64,000 nucleotides of DNA, taken from contig NC_088786.1 in assembly GCF_949628265.1 (NCBI RefSeq), positions 19,675,681 to 19,739,680 of the forward strand, written 5' to 3'. This DNA comes from Cloeon dipterum. Lineage: Eukaryota > Arthropoda > Insecta > Ephemeroptera > Baetidae. Shown one piece after another: positions 46,438 to 58,018 of this stretch. The notes beneath the pieces were generated by a model. The model searched no databases, had not been told where the DNA came from, and saw only the letters and a program-made list of their open reading frames with translations. Within the stretch, counting starts at the first letter, position 1; every line of letters begins with the position of its first letter. A program made the position numbers and the translations under genes.

Positions 46438-46625
46438 TATGCGAATTATGAGGAAAATTTTACCTTCCGGTGAAATAAATCATGATTTTTAACTTGATCA
46501 GCTTGCAAACCTTTTATCCGGTTTTCTCAGAAATTTAAACGGCAAACTGTAAAAATTTCATCTTGTTCCAAATTTTTAGGGATTTTTTAAGCAAAGAGGA
46601 ATAGATTTGCATAATTTTTCTGTGC
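46438..46625 (+). repeat. Dispersed repeat family S, copy 2
   Basis: It shares TATGCGAATTaTGAG, TGAATAAAcCATGATT-like sequence, a TTGCAAAC block, TTTTCTCAGAAATTTAAACG and TTCCAAATTTTTAG with 57474-57665 and, more weakly, with 28232-28450, all in plus orientation. The ends are approximate and nothing is coded. Confidence 0.5.
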
Positions 46626-47357
46626 ACATCTACTTTAACCAGAAGATTAATTTTGCCTCGTGATGATCCGAGTGAATGAAAGCCATTATCATCGGCCACG
46701 ATAAGCATGTTTTGTTGCACAGACAATGAGCCACAATTTTTCATCGCTTGGCTATCACAAAAGGGGATGCTATTTGCTGGTAAATATATCAATCTTCTCT
46801 GATATTCTCCATACCAACCATCTCAAGGTCATTCAAGGACGTGAAATTGTTGAATTGGCTCCGAGAAATAATTCGGGAAGTGGGCAGAGTTCCAAATTTA
46901 AATGCATTTCCAAGAAAATTGAATGGTATCAATTTAAGTTCATAAAATCGGGCATTCGATTTTTTTCATTGTCAAGTATCAAATATTGCAAAACAGTTGC
47001 CATGCACCTGGTTGAAGTTTAGGTTTCAGCAATTTTTTTATTTTTGTTAAAACTTCTTATTTGCGTTGAAACGGTTGCTAAAGATTCGTGTGAATGGACT
47101 GCAAAACTGTTAGCATAACACTATCAGAGTGGAATTAACCATATTTGAAAGATAGCATCGTGCGTATAGAGAGAGGAATAAAACATGATTTTACAGCTGG
47201 TGACACAGGGGCTTGGTGCAACGTTATGCAATGCTCGTAATAAAACCAGTTGGAAACGAGATGCGACCACTTTGTCAAACTCGCAAAAAATAATCCCATC
47301 TTGCAGATGTTTTTTTTTTCTATTAAAGCAGTATGTATATGCTGCTAAAATCCAAGA
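46626..47357. other. Non-coding stretch
   Basis: No supported feature. Short open frames of 71-98 codons on the plus strand are AT-rich and unrecognised. Confidence 0.35.
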
Positions 47358-47790
47358 ATCAAGTTTTTACCTTGAATATGCACTGAAAATGGAAAAATGA
47401 TCTATGTTCCAAGTTCGTTGTTTAAATTTTCAAGAACTTCGGCTTCAACATTTTTACGCTACGAATTTTCAAGCGACGAAAACTGTCTCCCTATTGTAAA
47501 ATCACGATCTAATTCACAATTTGGGAGGAACTTGCATACAAATTCGCACACCGTTTCCGTTTGGATAGATCGCGACGAGAGGAATCAAACGATAAACCAT
47601 TGACTAAAATAGTTTCATATTTCAAGAAATTGAGCTAAACCTGAAGTACGTGTACTTTTACTTGGTCCTTATTTCATTATTGCTCATTGTAGAGATAAGC
47701 TGTTGCTAAACTCAACAAAAGATAGACTAAATGAACCACTTGCCAAGGACATCAATGCAAACTGTTCTAAATTGTTGGCCGGTAAAGCTT
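47358..47790 (+). repeat. Dispersed repeat family R, copy 3
   Basis: The third member, with TTTTTACCTTGAATATG, TTCCAAGTTCGTTGTTTAAA, AATTCACAATTtGGGAGG, GATAGATCGCGACGAGAGGA, CTTGGTCCTTATTTCATTAT, GCTCATTGTAGAGATAAGC and GCAAACTGTTCTAAATTGTT. It ends about 240 bp before the first bin3 coding exon. Same orientation as the other two copies. Confidence 0.6.
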
Positions 47791-48031
47791 AGTAAAACTC
47801 AACTAATTTGTAAACAATTTGATCAAGAAGTGCCAGCGGAAGTCAAAAATTCAAATTCTAAAATTCCTGTATAATATGAATTAAAAATTGTGATTTCTAT
47901 GTTCCAAAGATAAAAGTTTGCTAGTATTCTTTACTTTTTTGTAACTTCCACTACCTCCTGGCCACATGTGACTTGACTCTTGTTATTCTAGCCTCGCCAC
48001 TAAATGTAAATATTTGATGTTGCAGATCATA

Positions 48032-51000
48032 ATGGCCACCGCCGATCTCCAGAGAAGTGTTATGCCAGAGCAGCGAGGCCCACGGAAACGCTTTTTTCCG
48101 AGAAAAAAGCATGAAACCCCCGTAAGTATCATGGAAGAGGGAGGAGCAGGACGTCCAGCAACCAACAATGCGAGCAATAGCAGCAGAGAACTCCGAAGTA
48201 AGAAGAGGACTTACTCGGGAAACAAGAAAAATTGGCTTTCAAAGAGGATGAGACGCGGGTCCAATATATTGCCTACAATTTTCCTACTCGGAGGGAACAT
48301 CAATGATCCGCTCAATCTGGCGAGCCTGCAAGATGATGAAACCAATAGGTTCGCTTTAATTTATTTTAAATTTTAACAAAAATGAAACACAAAACAGACC
48401 AAAAAATCAGGGACTTCCAGTATTTTTTAACGAGTTTCTGGCAGACAAATTAATGTGTGGGTTTTTGCGTATAATTCCAGTTTGCCAAAACCTTCGTTAA
48501 AAAGTTTTTTATTCAAAAATTCCTTAAGGACACAGTCACTGGAAATCCGAATTTATTGAAGGTCGCGCGCACTTAAGAATTTATTCAAGGAAGAAAAATT
48601 CGGAAATTCCTCCTCATTTCACAGAAAAATTAAAATTTATATTAAACCATTGCAAAAATACACAGAATACTAATTATTATATTCTGGATTATATCAGCAA
48701 GAAAAATTATTAAAGAAATTATTTTCGTTAAAAAATGAATATATTTTATTTTTTTTCCTGAAATTGTGTTGCAGTTGACAGCTGAAACTAGTAGGCATTA
48801 ATAAAACAACGACTTGCTAAATAAGAATGTCCGAAGTTTCTTCCATAATATGAACCAAGCAAGCACTGTAAAAATTAACTGTTTAAAACCAATGGTGGAA
48901 AATCGGGTGGTTAGAAAATGCAACCCTGTGTGATTTGTCTTAAATTAAGGCTAGACAGATAATGAGGCGAGAAACCAATTTTTAAAAATAGGAGCAATAA
49001 ATCATTAGATTGTTTTCACATGAAATCGCAAATTTTAAACTTTTCACTAATGCAAACCTTGTGCGAAAGATAATATAAGGGAAAACCCTGGTTTTAAGAA
49101 AATAAGCTATTTATGGATTGGAGTGATCAGGAAAAATTTAAAATATGCAACAACGTTTTTATAAATGCCTGGGGCGTCGTATGAAATGTCAGAGGACGAT
49201 AGAATCGTTTCTTTTTGTCATTTTTTGACGTGTAATAAGATATACGTAAGTATTATTTGAGGAAAAATTCCAAAAATTCTGTATGTTATGAATGTGAAGT
49301 GAGCAATTCGAATGATCTCAACACTGCACTATCCAGACAAAGCGTGTTTCCAATGCTCAGTTTTTCTGTGGAGAACCTTGCAATGTGATGTTGCTCTGTA
49401 GAGCTGAGCGATTTTTAATTGCGGGTTTCTTCTAAACAGTATTGTTCCTCTTGAAAAAAATCTATCTATAGGTTGACTTTATCATGGAGGAAATTGTAGT
49501 GCACTTTGGAAGGTATTTTGTCATTGACACTATTCAAGCATTTTGCTCTAATCAGCCGATCTATAAAATATTTTACTTAGCGTTACTTATATTTAAAAAA
49601 TTGTACTTTATTTATTTCCGCGCAGAGAAGAGCCATTTGTTATTTATATTTCTTATGTTATTTTTTACTTAGAAAAATCCACCTGTGGAAAAAACAGATA
49701 GGGAAAAATCGGCAAGCCCTGCTCTTAGAAGTCTGCTGACATTAGCAAAGTTTTTCATTTCTAATTGAATGGTCCTAAATCAAAATTCATTCATTTTAGG
49801 TTGATGAACGCAGTGACGCCAAAATCGTCTCCACTGCCGACACCAAAACACCGAAAGGAGAAGATTGAGGTGCCTGAACTGGATCCTACCGACCCTCTGA
49901 AGCTGCTAGCTCCGCCAATGAGCAGTACCAAGAAGCGGAAGCGCAAGCGTAAGGCCTCGTCGCTGGCCGGGCCCAACGCCAAGGAAGCCAAGCTGAGCGA
50001 AATGCCGCCGACAGACAGCAACGGCCGCCCGATGAAACTCAGCCTGATGCGCAAGTCGCTGACAAATCGCACAATATCCGAAATCGTAAGCCCTGTCGTG
50101 CCGCAGCCCGGAGAATGGCGGCGCAAAGTGCACAAGAAAATAGTTACTGCCTCCATCATCGCTGCTGCCAATGATAAAAAGCATTCCTCCTACTGCTATG
50201 GCAACTACGACCGGTACTATGGCTACCGCGTCAAGAAGTATGGCCCTGGAGATCCCAGACTCAAGTGCGTTACTTATTAGATTTTTTTGTTTAAATTAAA
50301 ATGATGTTAAAAATTTTCCAGCACGCACAGATGATGTGCTTTTTTATTATTTCAGGTGACTATAAGTTGGAGAAGGTCAAGTGGTTTAATTAAACTTGAT
50401 ATGTTGATTTCCTCTAAATAGAGTATAAACTGAAAGTATTTCATAAAAAAAATGCAAACTAGCAGGGACACTAAGGTGAGTTTTTTCCCCCGATTGCTCT
50501 CTTTTAAAAGCTGATATAATCTAATAAGCAACTTAACTGGTGTTTTTTGAAAACCGGCAATTTTGTGCCCCTTTAAGCCAAATTTTGGATTTCAGAAAAA
50601 GGAAATACTCTCAGTTGATCACCTTCCTAGTGGCAATCAACATACCAAAGTTTCATTCAAATCAATTGGCCCTCTTTCCCACTTATTTTCACCTAGAAAT
50701 GGAAAAAGCCAATCAATTTAATTGAAATTTTTCTAAATAGAAGATAATTTTTAAAAAAATTAAAGACTTTCTTATTTGGAAATATTTTTCATCTTTTCTG
50801 CTTTGAAGGAAAGAAAACAAATTATTCATTTTTAAGTAATTGGACATTTTGATATCAGAAGTTTAAGAACCTAAATTTCTAAAGAATAATAATTGTCTGA
50901 TCAACTTCAACTTGAAAAATTAAAACACTTTAAAAATACATATGGCAAAGTACTTGTGAAACTAGCAAATAACAAAAATGACTTGTAAGACTGATAAGAA

Positions 51001-54000
51001 ACATCTTCAGTAGTCAATTATTTTAGGAAAAACCTCAAATTTGCAGCCAGGTTTTCATTTGTTTATTTCGGTTTTTTAAGGTAGACACACTAGAATTATA
51101 TGGGTCACTTAAACGTTATGTAATATCCCTTATTTTCATGACCTATTTGGCCGGAAAAATTTCTATAAGCTTGATAATAATTACTTTCAATTTCCAAACC
51201 AATAAAAACAATTTTTGTCATTTCATACAAAATTTTCAAAAATGAAACTATATTTTATAAACCTCTATAAAGTTTGATCAATAAATGACTGGAGATATCA
51301 TTATTTTACAGCTTACTAGGGCCAGAACGGTTTGAAGGCAAGGATGTGCTTGACATCGGATGCAACTCCGGAGAGCTGACGATCGCCATGGCCTTGTTTG
51401 GTGCCAAATCAGTCGTCGGCGTTGACATCGACGCTGACTTGATCAAACAGGCCATTAAGAATCAAAGGCTCTTCTTGGCAGGAGAGAGGTCAATTGTGTT
51501 GGATGAGAAGAAAGAATTGGATTTACGGGCGAGTAAACCCACTCTCAAAAACCTGATCTTTGTTTCCGTGAGTATTGATGTTTATAGAATCTTGTTGTCA
51601 CCCGCTTTATGTTTTCAGTGTGCTCTTTTGGTTTCTATTCAATTTTTCTTGCCTCTTTAAATAATTAAAAAAATGGTAGACATCGGTAAGTTAAGCTTTA
51701 AAGCTATGATAGAAAGTACAAATGACCTGACGTGTACCACTTGCAGAGATATTAAAATTTACAGTTTTCATATGAATATATTGTGATCCATGGAATTTTC
51801 AGATGCATAAAGTTTGGAGGAGCTGAACTAGCGGTGTGTTTTTAAGTTCTACCACATGTTTAATAGGTCTAGTTGAGCGGATTCAACTTGACACCATTTT
51901 CCTTTATTGACTAATTCATGAGTTAAGGTTTTCCTCACTTATCCTTACGATGAATCAACAAAACAAACGCAGAATTCTTCACTTAGACAAAGATAAACAC
52001 TGTCTTCTGTTTAAATCCAGACAAATATTGACGAGACATTCCAGGCAAAATTGAAATAATTCATAACCTCTGCGTCATTTCCTTTGGGATCACTTACATT
52101 ATTTATTTGCTGAGCTCCATTACAGCAAATGTTATTGTTAAATTTTCGCCATGCATTCAAGACTGAAAAGCTTCCATCTGACGTTCTATAGGCCTTGGAT
52201 TTGACGTGAAAATAATTTCAACCCTTCCTGCAGCTCGCCTGTTTTCCACCTCGTTTTCCTCATGGCTGAGCTGAGAGTGACGACGCTCGAATCCTAGACC
52301 ATCTTAGATCGCTCTTCAGTGATTACCTGCATCAACAAAAAGAATCTCTGCTAGGAATATCATATGACAGCTGAACTTGTACCAAATCACAGTGACAGCG
52401 CCAAGTATAAAACTGTCTCTAGTACCAGACTTTGCTTAATTGCCTGTCTGGTATTCTCCAGCTTTTTCTAGAATTTTTTCCTAAATTTCTGAACTCCATT
52501 ACAAATGACCGAGAAAACTCGGATTACAAACCCAATTCGTATGAGGAAAATTGTCCCACCCCTTTTATTAATACATGTAATCTGATCACAGTGAAGGAGG
52601 CTCTCGTCATCTCGTGCAGATGTGGAAAGATTTTAAAGTTAAAGGACAATTTGTCGCTGCACAAACTAAAAATTTGTAACAAACCACATTATTTTTTCCA
52701 TTTCCAGAAATTGCTTGTGTAAACTGTTCATCATTATATGTTTGTTTATTCTCACATTTAGTCATAATAGAATACATTTTATTATCACAGGTCATTACAA
52801 AGAAAGGAAGCATGTGAGAATAGGCGACACTTCTGTTAAACAAGAGAATAAAACTCTGTTAGAATAACACGAAGGACATCTCATCTTCATCTTTATCAAA
52901 TTGGAAGATTAATATTGGTTTTTATTGTTCTTGATTCTTACTTCTGTGACTAACAAAAATTGCGAGAATTGATTATTAAATGAGACCATTGTGACTGACT
53001 TAAGGTAGTTACATCTGGTGGCGGCCTTGATCTTTTTCTTGATGAAATTTTCAAACACCCCCCATAAACTAAATTTAGCATGTACCCATAAACTTTGATC
53101 GTTACTTGCTGTCTATTCAAATTATGCCGTCTTCCTTGCCCAAAAAATTTCAGACAATTTTTCGAGCTTTAGGCCTGAGCATGAATCTTTTATCTATTGT
53201 GACGAAATTTCACAGGTCGGAGGATAAAATTGGATTTTTGCCAGTTAAATTTTTACAAGGGGTCGAAAGGAGTGTGGTTAAGTACCCCTAAACCCTTCAG
53301 CTGGTCAAGGGGGGTCAAGGCAAGTCTAAAATTGTGCAGTTTTTTTTTGCAATCGTGATGGTTATAACTGGAGAATTGGAGTTAACAAATATTCAAAATT
53401 GAATATTCCTGTATCTTGGAAACACTGAAAATTACAAATTTATGGGACAACCTTTGAACTCATTTTTAAAATTCCAAAATCCTTTTCACTTCCAAAATAA
53501 AAAATAGAAACCAAACATACTTAATTTTTGAAATTACACCACGGGGAGAAAAGACATGGAGGTCTCAAAGTTTTCCAAAATTGTCCCGTAAACATGTAAA
53601 AATTAATATTTTTATCAAAAAAAAAAAAATTGAACTAGTAGAGACTCATTTCTAGTGTAAATTTCATCAACTTCGGTAATTTTACCCTCTGACCCTGTGA
53701 AATCGTCTCGTAGATTTTGCTGATTGCTGTTCATGGATGATGTTTCTTAAACAAAAATAAAGCAGATTTTGCTTTCTGCTGTTTCAGGGGGACTATGTTT
53801 TGAAAGAAGACTGCATGGTGGATGAGCAAAAGCAACACTTTGATGTCATCACCTGTCTGAGCGTGACCAAGTGGATCCAGCTGAACCACGGAGATGCCGG
53901 ACTGAAACGCGCATTCAGGCGCATGTTTGCGCAGCTGCGGCCAGGCGGCGTGCTCTACCTTGAGCCACAGCCTTACAGCAGCTACACCCTCAAGAAAAAT

Positions 54001-54471
54001 GTCACCGTAAGTGTCAGAATTTGACTTAAATTATGAGAAAGATGAAATGAAAAAGAAGGCTTGGCAATTTAATATGGCCGACAGTTTTTTTCTGGGTCAG
54101 TAATCAGTAATGATTTTTAATACTTTATTACTGGCGTAAAAATTCTTAAATCATGACAGAGATTTAACCTGACTTGATTTCATTAGCATTATTTTTAATA
54201 GTGCCTTTTTGTTTAAACTATTGTATTTCTTGGAATATAAAAATATGTTTGAATTTTATCTACAGTGCAATTTTTTAATAATTTCCAGAGCCAAACGTTG
54301 GAGAACTACAAGAAGATGAAGTTCTACCCAGAATCGTTCCCCGAGTTCCTGCTGCAGACGGTGGGATTTTCGGCGCTGGAGGTGATCGGGACGCCGTCAC
54401 ACATGTCTAATGGCTTCCAGAGGCAGATCTTCAAGTTCACGAAACCCCCAGACGCAAAGAAAAAAGGGTGA
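48032..54471 (+). CDS. bin3: 7SK snRNA methylphosphate capping enzyme (bin3/MEPCE), 5 coding exons
   Basis: S-adenosylmethionine-dependent enzyme of the nucleus that methylates the 5' gamma-phosphate of 7SK RNA and stabilises the 7SK snRNP, which restrains P-TEFb. Exons: 48032-48348, 49800-50264, 51312-51567, 53788-54006 and 54289-54471; introns are GT-AG and all phases join, giving 479 aa. Motifs in order: IFLLGGNINDPLNL (83-96) and TPKSSPLP (112-119), both conserved in MEPCE; basic KKRKRKRK (150-157); YGNYDRYYGYR (239-249); SAM motif VLDIGCNSG (273-281) with acidic VGVDID (296-301); CLSVTKWI (369-376); RPGGVLYLEPQPYSSY (397-412) of the Bin3 domain; GFQRQIFKF near the end. The start is the first ATG in the exon, 6 nt after an acceptor (TTGCAG); an ATG at 48017 lies in the intron. 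An AATAAA at 55282 may end the transcript. Confidence 0.95.
48349..49799. other. bin3 intron between coding exons 1 and 2
   Basis: 1,451 bp, AT-rich, bounded by AG/GTTCGC and TTTTAG/G. No repeat or nested gene was recognised. Confidence 0.5.
52600..52705 (+). pseudogene. Degenerate Lola-type zinc-finger remnant inside bin3 intron 3
   Basis: In the frame open from 52432 to 52722, after a splice-acceptor-like GATCACAG, the text reads ISCRCGKILKLKDNLSLHKL, then KICNKPHYFFHF. The spacing C-x-CGK-x10-H-x4-C followed by N-K-P-H-Y-F resembles the first C2HC finger of insect Lola-like BTB zinc-finger proteins (CGK...NL..H....CG..P.F.C). The second finger is absent. The frame has no ATG start and lies between bin3 exons 3 and 4 on the same strand. 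It is either a decayed copy or an exon of an unrelated nested gene. The identification rests on pattern memory only. Confidence 0.4.
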
Positions 54472-55959
54472 ATTGGGTGGCTAGAGCTCTCGTAGCCTGA
54501 CTCGGTATAATTGGAAACTTTGCGATTAATCGCATTAATAATCGCTAACTGAGCAGAACCTGAAATGGCACTCACTTCCCAACGGTTGGAGCGCCAGAAA
54601 TGCTGAGGAGGAGGTTCACTCGGGATTGCAGAGATGGGCTGTCAGCCGCTACAAAATAAGTGCAGAGTTTTGAACTCAGTCCGCGCTGCAATTTTAGCGT
54701 GAATCCGCTTCTGTCACCACAACAAACAACCAACATTGGCTCTGCTCAAATTTTTGTTCATGCCGGTTTTCATTTTTAATCAAAACTTCTACAGAACATG
54801 TAACCAAACTATTTTTTAATTCATGTGATTTATTTGCAATATATACACCTGATCCCGATTCGTTCCACCAGGTAAAACGGCAAATATCGGCTCTCCAGGT
54901 TCTTGACGCGAAAAGCACAAAACATTAAATCTCAAAGCTGGAAGAACATTATGCGTCAGTCAAAAGAGCCCACAAATGGATGATTTCTGAACAATTTCAC
55001 CAAGCGCTCTTTCTCCGCTGATGTAAAATTTAATGATTTTCGTTGCTCATGAGCCTGGTGGCCGCGAAGGATGACGTTGATGTTTTCAATGCTCCAACAA
55101 AAATAACAACCTGATGAAGGATGATTAGGAGAGATTGTTTAAACTTAGTCACCTTTGCATTTACCAAATCCACCAATCCAATTGTACCACTGCTTAGGCT
55201 CTATAGATCTCTAGCCTTAAAATTCGTTATGTAAGAAGGCACCGCATTCCGCTCTGAAGGCTGCGTTGCTTCGGTAAACAAAATAAAGTTAAGTTATAAA
55301 GAATTAAAATACTGTGTTTGCTTTTCCAAAAATATGATAAATAATCTACTAGACTGCTGCAAAAGAAAAAATCTGCCTTTTTCGAATACTTTGAATTTTA
55401 TGAGTAAAGACAAACAATGATTTTAAATTATCTGTTGTGGAATGGGGATAGGTTAGCCAAATTGTAGGTGTTTTACATAGCTTCAATGCCTAATAATGGC
55501 TTCAATCCAATTGTAAAAACTACTTGCCGCCTCATTGAGCGGCACAAACTTAAGTATATTTTAATTTAAAAAGTATTTTCTTTTAAGAGACCTATTCAGC
55601 CAAATTATTCCTTATGTAAACCACAAACGGGGGATATTTTTCGGATCTGATAGCCCAAAATTTTTAAAATTTTGCGCAATTTAGCTGAAATTCGATTTGA
55701 GGACAGTTTTCAGAATATTTTTCTCCCTGACAAAAATGGAGCTAAATATGACTTGGCAGTCAGCCGTAACGTTTTTAAAGATATATTTTCTTTAAATGAG
55801 CCATTAACCAATTTACCGGCAAGGACTTTAGGAAAGTGATAATGAAACCACCAATCGATTCGTTTTATGAAGCAGAGTTTACCTTTAAACTATCACCACG
55901 ATTGAATATAAATTGACTTCACAATCCAGTTTCAAAACATTTGCTATGTTCCATTCCCT
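54472..55959. other. bin3 3' flank and bin3/EML intergenic DNA
   Basis: The bin3 3' UTR probably occupies the first part; AATAAA on the plus strand lies at 55282-55287. The rest is AT-rich without a recognised gene or repeat. Confidence 0.4.
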
Positions 55960-56358
55960 GTCTAGGGTGTGTAGCATGCTGGGCACACAAGTTCTCGTTA
56001 GATTACCGAAGTTAATCAGCATGTGCAGTCGGTATATATAAATGTATGGGAGACCGCCTGGAAAGCCTCCCTACCGGCTGCATAGCTCTAGGCCGACTCG
56101 CTAAGTCGCTACTTGCTGGTTTGCACCTTTCCAGCATGCGTGATTTGGCTTCACGGGACAAATTTCTAGCGTTTCAATGCAGTCCTCCGTGCGTAGGCAA
56201 GTGGCCCTTCAGTGGGCTGGGTCCCTGTGCGGCCTGGTGCGCCCATATTGTCCGTTCGAGGTGTTATTGACATCCGGGTTTCAGCATTCGTGCTAGTGCA
56301 GTGCGCGCCCTTCCCGGTCCTCCGGTCCTCGGACAGGGATAAAATGAAAAAATAACCT
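55960..56358 (+). mobile_element. SINE with 5S rRNA-derived head (SINE3 type), tail type A
   Basis: The head (55960-56062) follows 5S rRNA collinearly: TAGCATGCTGGGCACACA, then GTTCTCGTTAGATTACCGAA, GTTAATCAGCA, a short variable part, then GTATGGGAGACCGCCTGGAAA, which matches the box C region of the internal 5S promoter. The body and tail (56110-56340) match the SINE at 11.2 kb over long stretches: ACTTGCTGGTTTGCACCTTT, GTGATTTGGCTTCACGGGAC and GGACAGGGATAAAA. CGGTCCT is duplicated in the tail. It lies between bin3 and EML. No target duplication was found. This is not a functional 5S gene: the 3' strand of helix I is replaced by SINE body. Confidence 0.82.
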
Positions 56359-57473
56359 TTTTAAGTCCCACAAATCGCAAACTCCGTCAATTAAGAAAGT
56401 GTATAGTGATATTTCTTAGCTCGTTAAAAACTACACGATTTGAATAATTTCGCCAAAAACTAAATCATCGGATCTGATATATTAATAGGTGCCGTGTTAA
56501 AAAAAATCAACTGTAATTATAGAAAGGGGTAATCAACTCGTAATAAAAATCCTCTCTTGATTTTGTATAGTGATATATTCAATTTTATTTTTCCAATTGC
56601 GACATTTTAAGAAAATAACAAGCAGAATTTTCGACCATTCGTATCGGATAGCTGTTATAAGTTGTGCACTTACGAGATTACATTGTTTGCGCACGGCGGC
56701 TTAATTCCAAGAGCAGCGCGGCTTACCATCTATAATATTTCACCAGACATTAGGCGCTCAAGCTCGCAACTACATAATTAATTTTAACTTTACAAACGGT
56801 GTGTTGATTCGAGTCTACAACAAAAGGGCCATGTACATGTAGTACGCTTTTCGACCCATTGAAAAGTGCGGTGGTATAATTACTAGTCTGGCTACGACAC
56901 TTGTAACGTACAGCTTGCGGAAGTATGCCGCCGGCCTCGGTTCAAAGGAGCGAAACATCAAAATGCACGATCGACGGCGGGGTCCGGACTCAATCGGCCG
57001 AGTGCTGGAGGAGGCGTGAGTGAGAGGCGAACGTGTGCTATCCGAAAATCTAATAAAGGCAGGGGGCGAAAGGCCTTGGGCCATTATAAGTGTTTTCCTG
57101 CTGGCGTGCGCCCCGTTTTCAAGGCCGAGAATGAAATGTGTGCACCAGAAGTTGCTAAATTAATGCGAATCAAACTCGTTTTCCTTGAGCAATTGACAGT
57201 TTTGCTAATATATTCGTCGGACGGGTTGCAAAATGCCATTTTCCAGAAAAAGGTTCGTCTCGTTAATTATCATTAATCACGGATTGCGTCGCGGGAATGT
57301 CTGTAATTACAGGGTACAAAAACGGTGCTTCTCCACTCCGTATCTAAAATATCAATGGGCAGTCAGTGTGGTCTTCATCCTGCGTTATGTAACTTTAAAA
57401 GGCGGTTCAAAGGGTTCCCCGTGAGCAATGACAAATAGTTAAAAATTGTATTGCGATTCCTCTCTATCCAAGG
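56359..57473. other. Non-coding stretch
   Basis: A mixed-composition patch at 56.65-57.4 kb has short overlapping frames on both strands with no motif. No gene supported. Confidence 0.4.
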
Positions 57474-57665
57474 GTGTGCGAATTTTGAGATAAATTTCCC
57501 TCCTGATTGAATAAACCATGATTATTAATTAGAGACAGTGTTCACCGATTGCAAACTTTGCAGCCAATTTTCTCAGGAATTTATACGGCAACCTTGTCAA
57601 GTTTAACTCATTCCTAATTTGTAGAGAATATTTCAAAGCTAAAGACGATATTTGCAGATATTTAC
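57474..57665 (+). repeat. Dispersed repeat family S, copy 3
   Basis: GTGTGCGAATTTTGAG, TGAATAAACCATGATT, GATTGCAAAC, TTTTCTCAGGAATTTATACGG and TTCCTAATTTGTAG run parallel to 46438-46625. It lies about 350 bp beyond the 3' end of the EML coding region. Confidence 0.5.
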
Positions 57666-58018
57666 TTGAATTAAACTACAAGCTGGAATTCACAAAATAT
57701 TATAAATGTTTTGAACTAATCAAAAAAAATTTTTTCAATCGAGAAACCCCTTAACCGGCCATTTTTTCTGTCGTTCGATTGCCCAATGCAAAATATGAGC
57801 CTAGAACCAGACAGTGTTCCTTAATTATCTTTATAATGCGCGTGTGACGTATAACGTATGACTTAATGCTTAATGAAGTACGATATTTTTTTTCGTTTTT
57901 CTTAATATTTAAACCGAACTAAACAGCGAGTCAGCTAGTCATCTGACTCGTTCGTTGATTGAGTTTTTGCGTTTGCACGCGGAATTCGCGACTTCTTCCG
58001 AATGGAAGACGCGTCCCG

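Noticed and set aside
55960..56062. A functional 5S rRNA gene
   Set aside because: The head is diverged from 5S, the 3' strand of helix I is missing, and the sequence runs directly into SINE body.
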